Shown piece by piece: positions 63,904 to 64,000 of a stretch of 64,000 nucleotides of DNA. A program made the position numbers and the translations under genes. Under the pieces are notes generated by a model. That model was not told the origin of the DNA, did no database searches, and was given only the letters and a program-made list of their open reading frames with translations. Origin of the DNA: Bacteroidales bacterium UBA5226 (GTDB lineage: Bacteria > Bacteroidota > Bacteroidia > Bacteroidales > UBA932); NCBI GenBank assembly GCA_002409325.1, contig DHUU01000017.1, forward strand, positions 124,001-188,000, written 5' to 3'. How positions within the stretch are numbered: position 1 is the stretch's first letter; each line of letters starts with the position of its first letter.

Positions 63904-63926
63904 AAAAAAACGAGGATTATTCCTCG
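63904..63926 (-). terminator. intrinsic terminator of rpsU, containing its stop codon
   Basis: On the minus strand CGAGGA-ATAA-TCCTCG followed by seven T residues. The 6-bp stem and 4-base loop include the last codons and the TAA stop of rpsU. The stop codon falls in the loop. Confidence 0.75.
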
Positions 63927-64000
63927 TTATTCTGCAACCGTTGTTTGTATATGGCTTTCTTTTTCTGATCTCTGTTTGTAACGGAGTGTTTGGTAAAGGT
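63917..64000 (-). CDS. rpsU: ribosomal protein bS21, 3' end only
   Basis: The last 27 codons and the TAA stop of a frame that continues beyond base 64000. The residues (HSVTNRDQKKKAIYKQRLQ, ending NNEE) match the C-terminal helix of Bacteroidetes bS21. bS21 sits on the 30S platform and, in this phylum, helps hide the anti-Shine-Dalgarno sequence. Downstream of it on the same strand are xerC and hpf, the order known from Bacteroidales. Confidence 0.85.
   Translation of the reverse strand, partial: TFTKHSVTNRDQKKKAIYKQRLQNNEE

Noticed and set aside
1..64000. CRISPR array, rRNA operon, insertion sequence or prophage
   Set aside because: No regularly spaced repeats, rRNA-like sequence, transposase or phage structural gene was found on either strand.

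Overview
The window looks like a chromosomal segment of a member of the Bacteroidales (Bacteroidota). The evidence: gene starts are mostly preceded by the Bacteroidetes -7 element TAnnTTTG and seldom by a Shine-Dalgarno sequence; there are SusD-era style surface lipoproteins with lipoboxes, a YncE-like beta-propeller plus DUF4465 protein under a cobalamin riboswitch, fused-subunit 2-oxoacid:ferredoxin oxidoreductase, the atpD-atpC-X-atpBEFHAG order, and very large RpoB/RpoC. The family or genus cannot be fixed from the sequence alone. No rRNA, insertion sequence, prophage or CRISPR array was seen, and coding density is very high.

Layout. 1-3.2 kb (minus): a riboswitch-controlled vitamin B12 capture operon (DUF4465/BtuH-like, BtuG-like propeller, PKD/Ig-like lipoprotein running off the left edge). 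3.2-6.4 kb: secreted esterase, HExxH lipoprotein, nucleoside-recognition (Gate) membrane protein, tRNA-Pro. 6.4-11 kb (plus): trxB, bamD, rpoZ, recN, nagB. 11-14.7 kb (minus): LysM plus type-1 periplasmic-binding fusion, purC, an OmpH-like coiled-coil protein, pdxJ. 14.7-20.7 kb (plus): nadK, uppS, bamA, two Skp/OmpH chaperones, murI, an envelope-building operon. 20.6-25.8 kb (minus): type II pantothenate kinase, gdhA, korB, korA, a 2-oxoglutarate/CoA node. 25.8-38.8 kb (minus): rpoC-rpoB-rplLJAK-nusG-secE-tRNA-Trp-tuf-four tRNAs, the core transcription/translation operon. 38.9-42.1 kb (minus): dxs, purA. 42.2-45 kb (plus): tandem MFS transporters. 45-48.6 kb (minus): ssb; and lysS, TrmH methyltransferase, aroE. 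48.7-50.4 kb: recJ. 50.4-55.4 kb (minus): parE, parC, aroK. 55.4-62.7 kb (plus): complete F1Fo ATP synthase operon. 62.7-64 kb (minus): hpf, xerC-type recombinase and the end of rpsU.

How it fits together. Most of the window is housekeeping: outer-membrane assembly (BamA, BamD, Skp-like proteins), peptidoglycan precursors (UppS, MurI), RNA polymerase (beta, beta', omega), ribosome stalk and elongation factor, and energy conversion. The accessory part is the B12 capture locus at the left edge. Points that deserve attention are the two symmetric, back-to-back promoters, several promoters placed so close to the start codon that transcripts would be leaderless, a strong Shine-Dalgarno in front of hpf next to rpsU, extensive tail-to-tail overlaps (106 bp for murI/coaW, 14 bp between a coding region and tRNA-Pro), and the apparent separation of the rpsU-xerC-hpf block from the tRNA-tuf block by about 24 kb.
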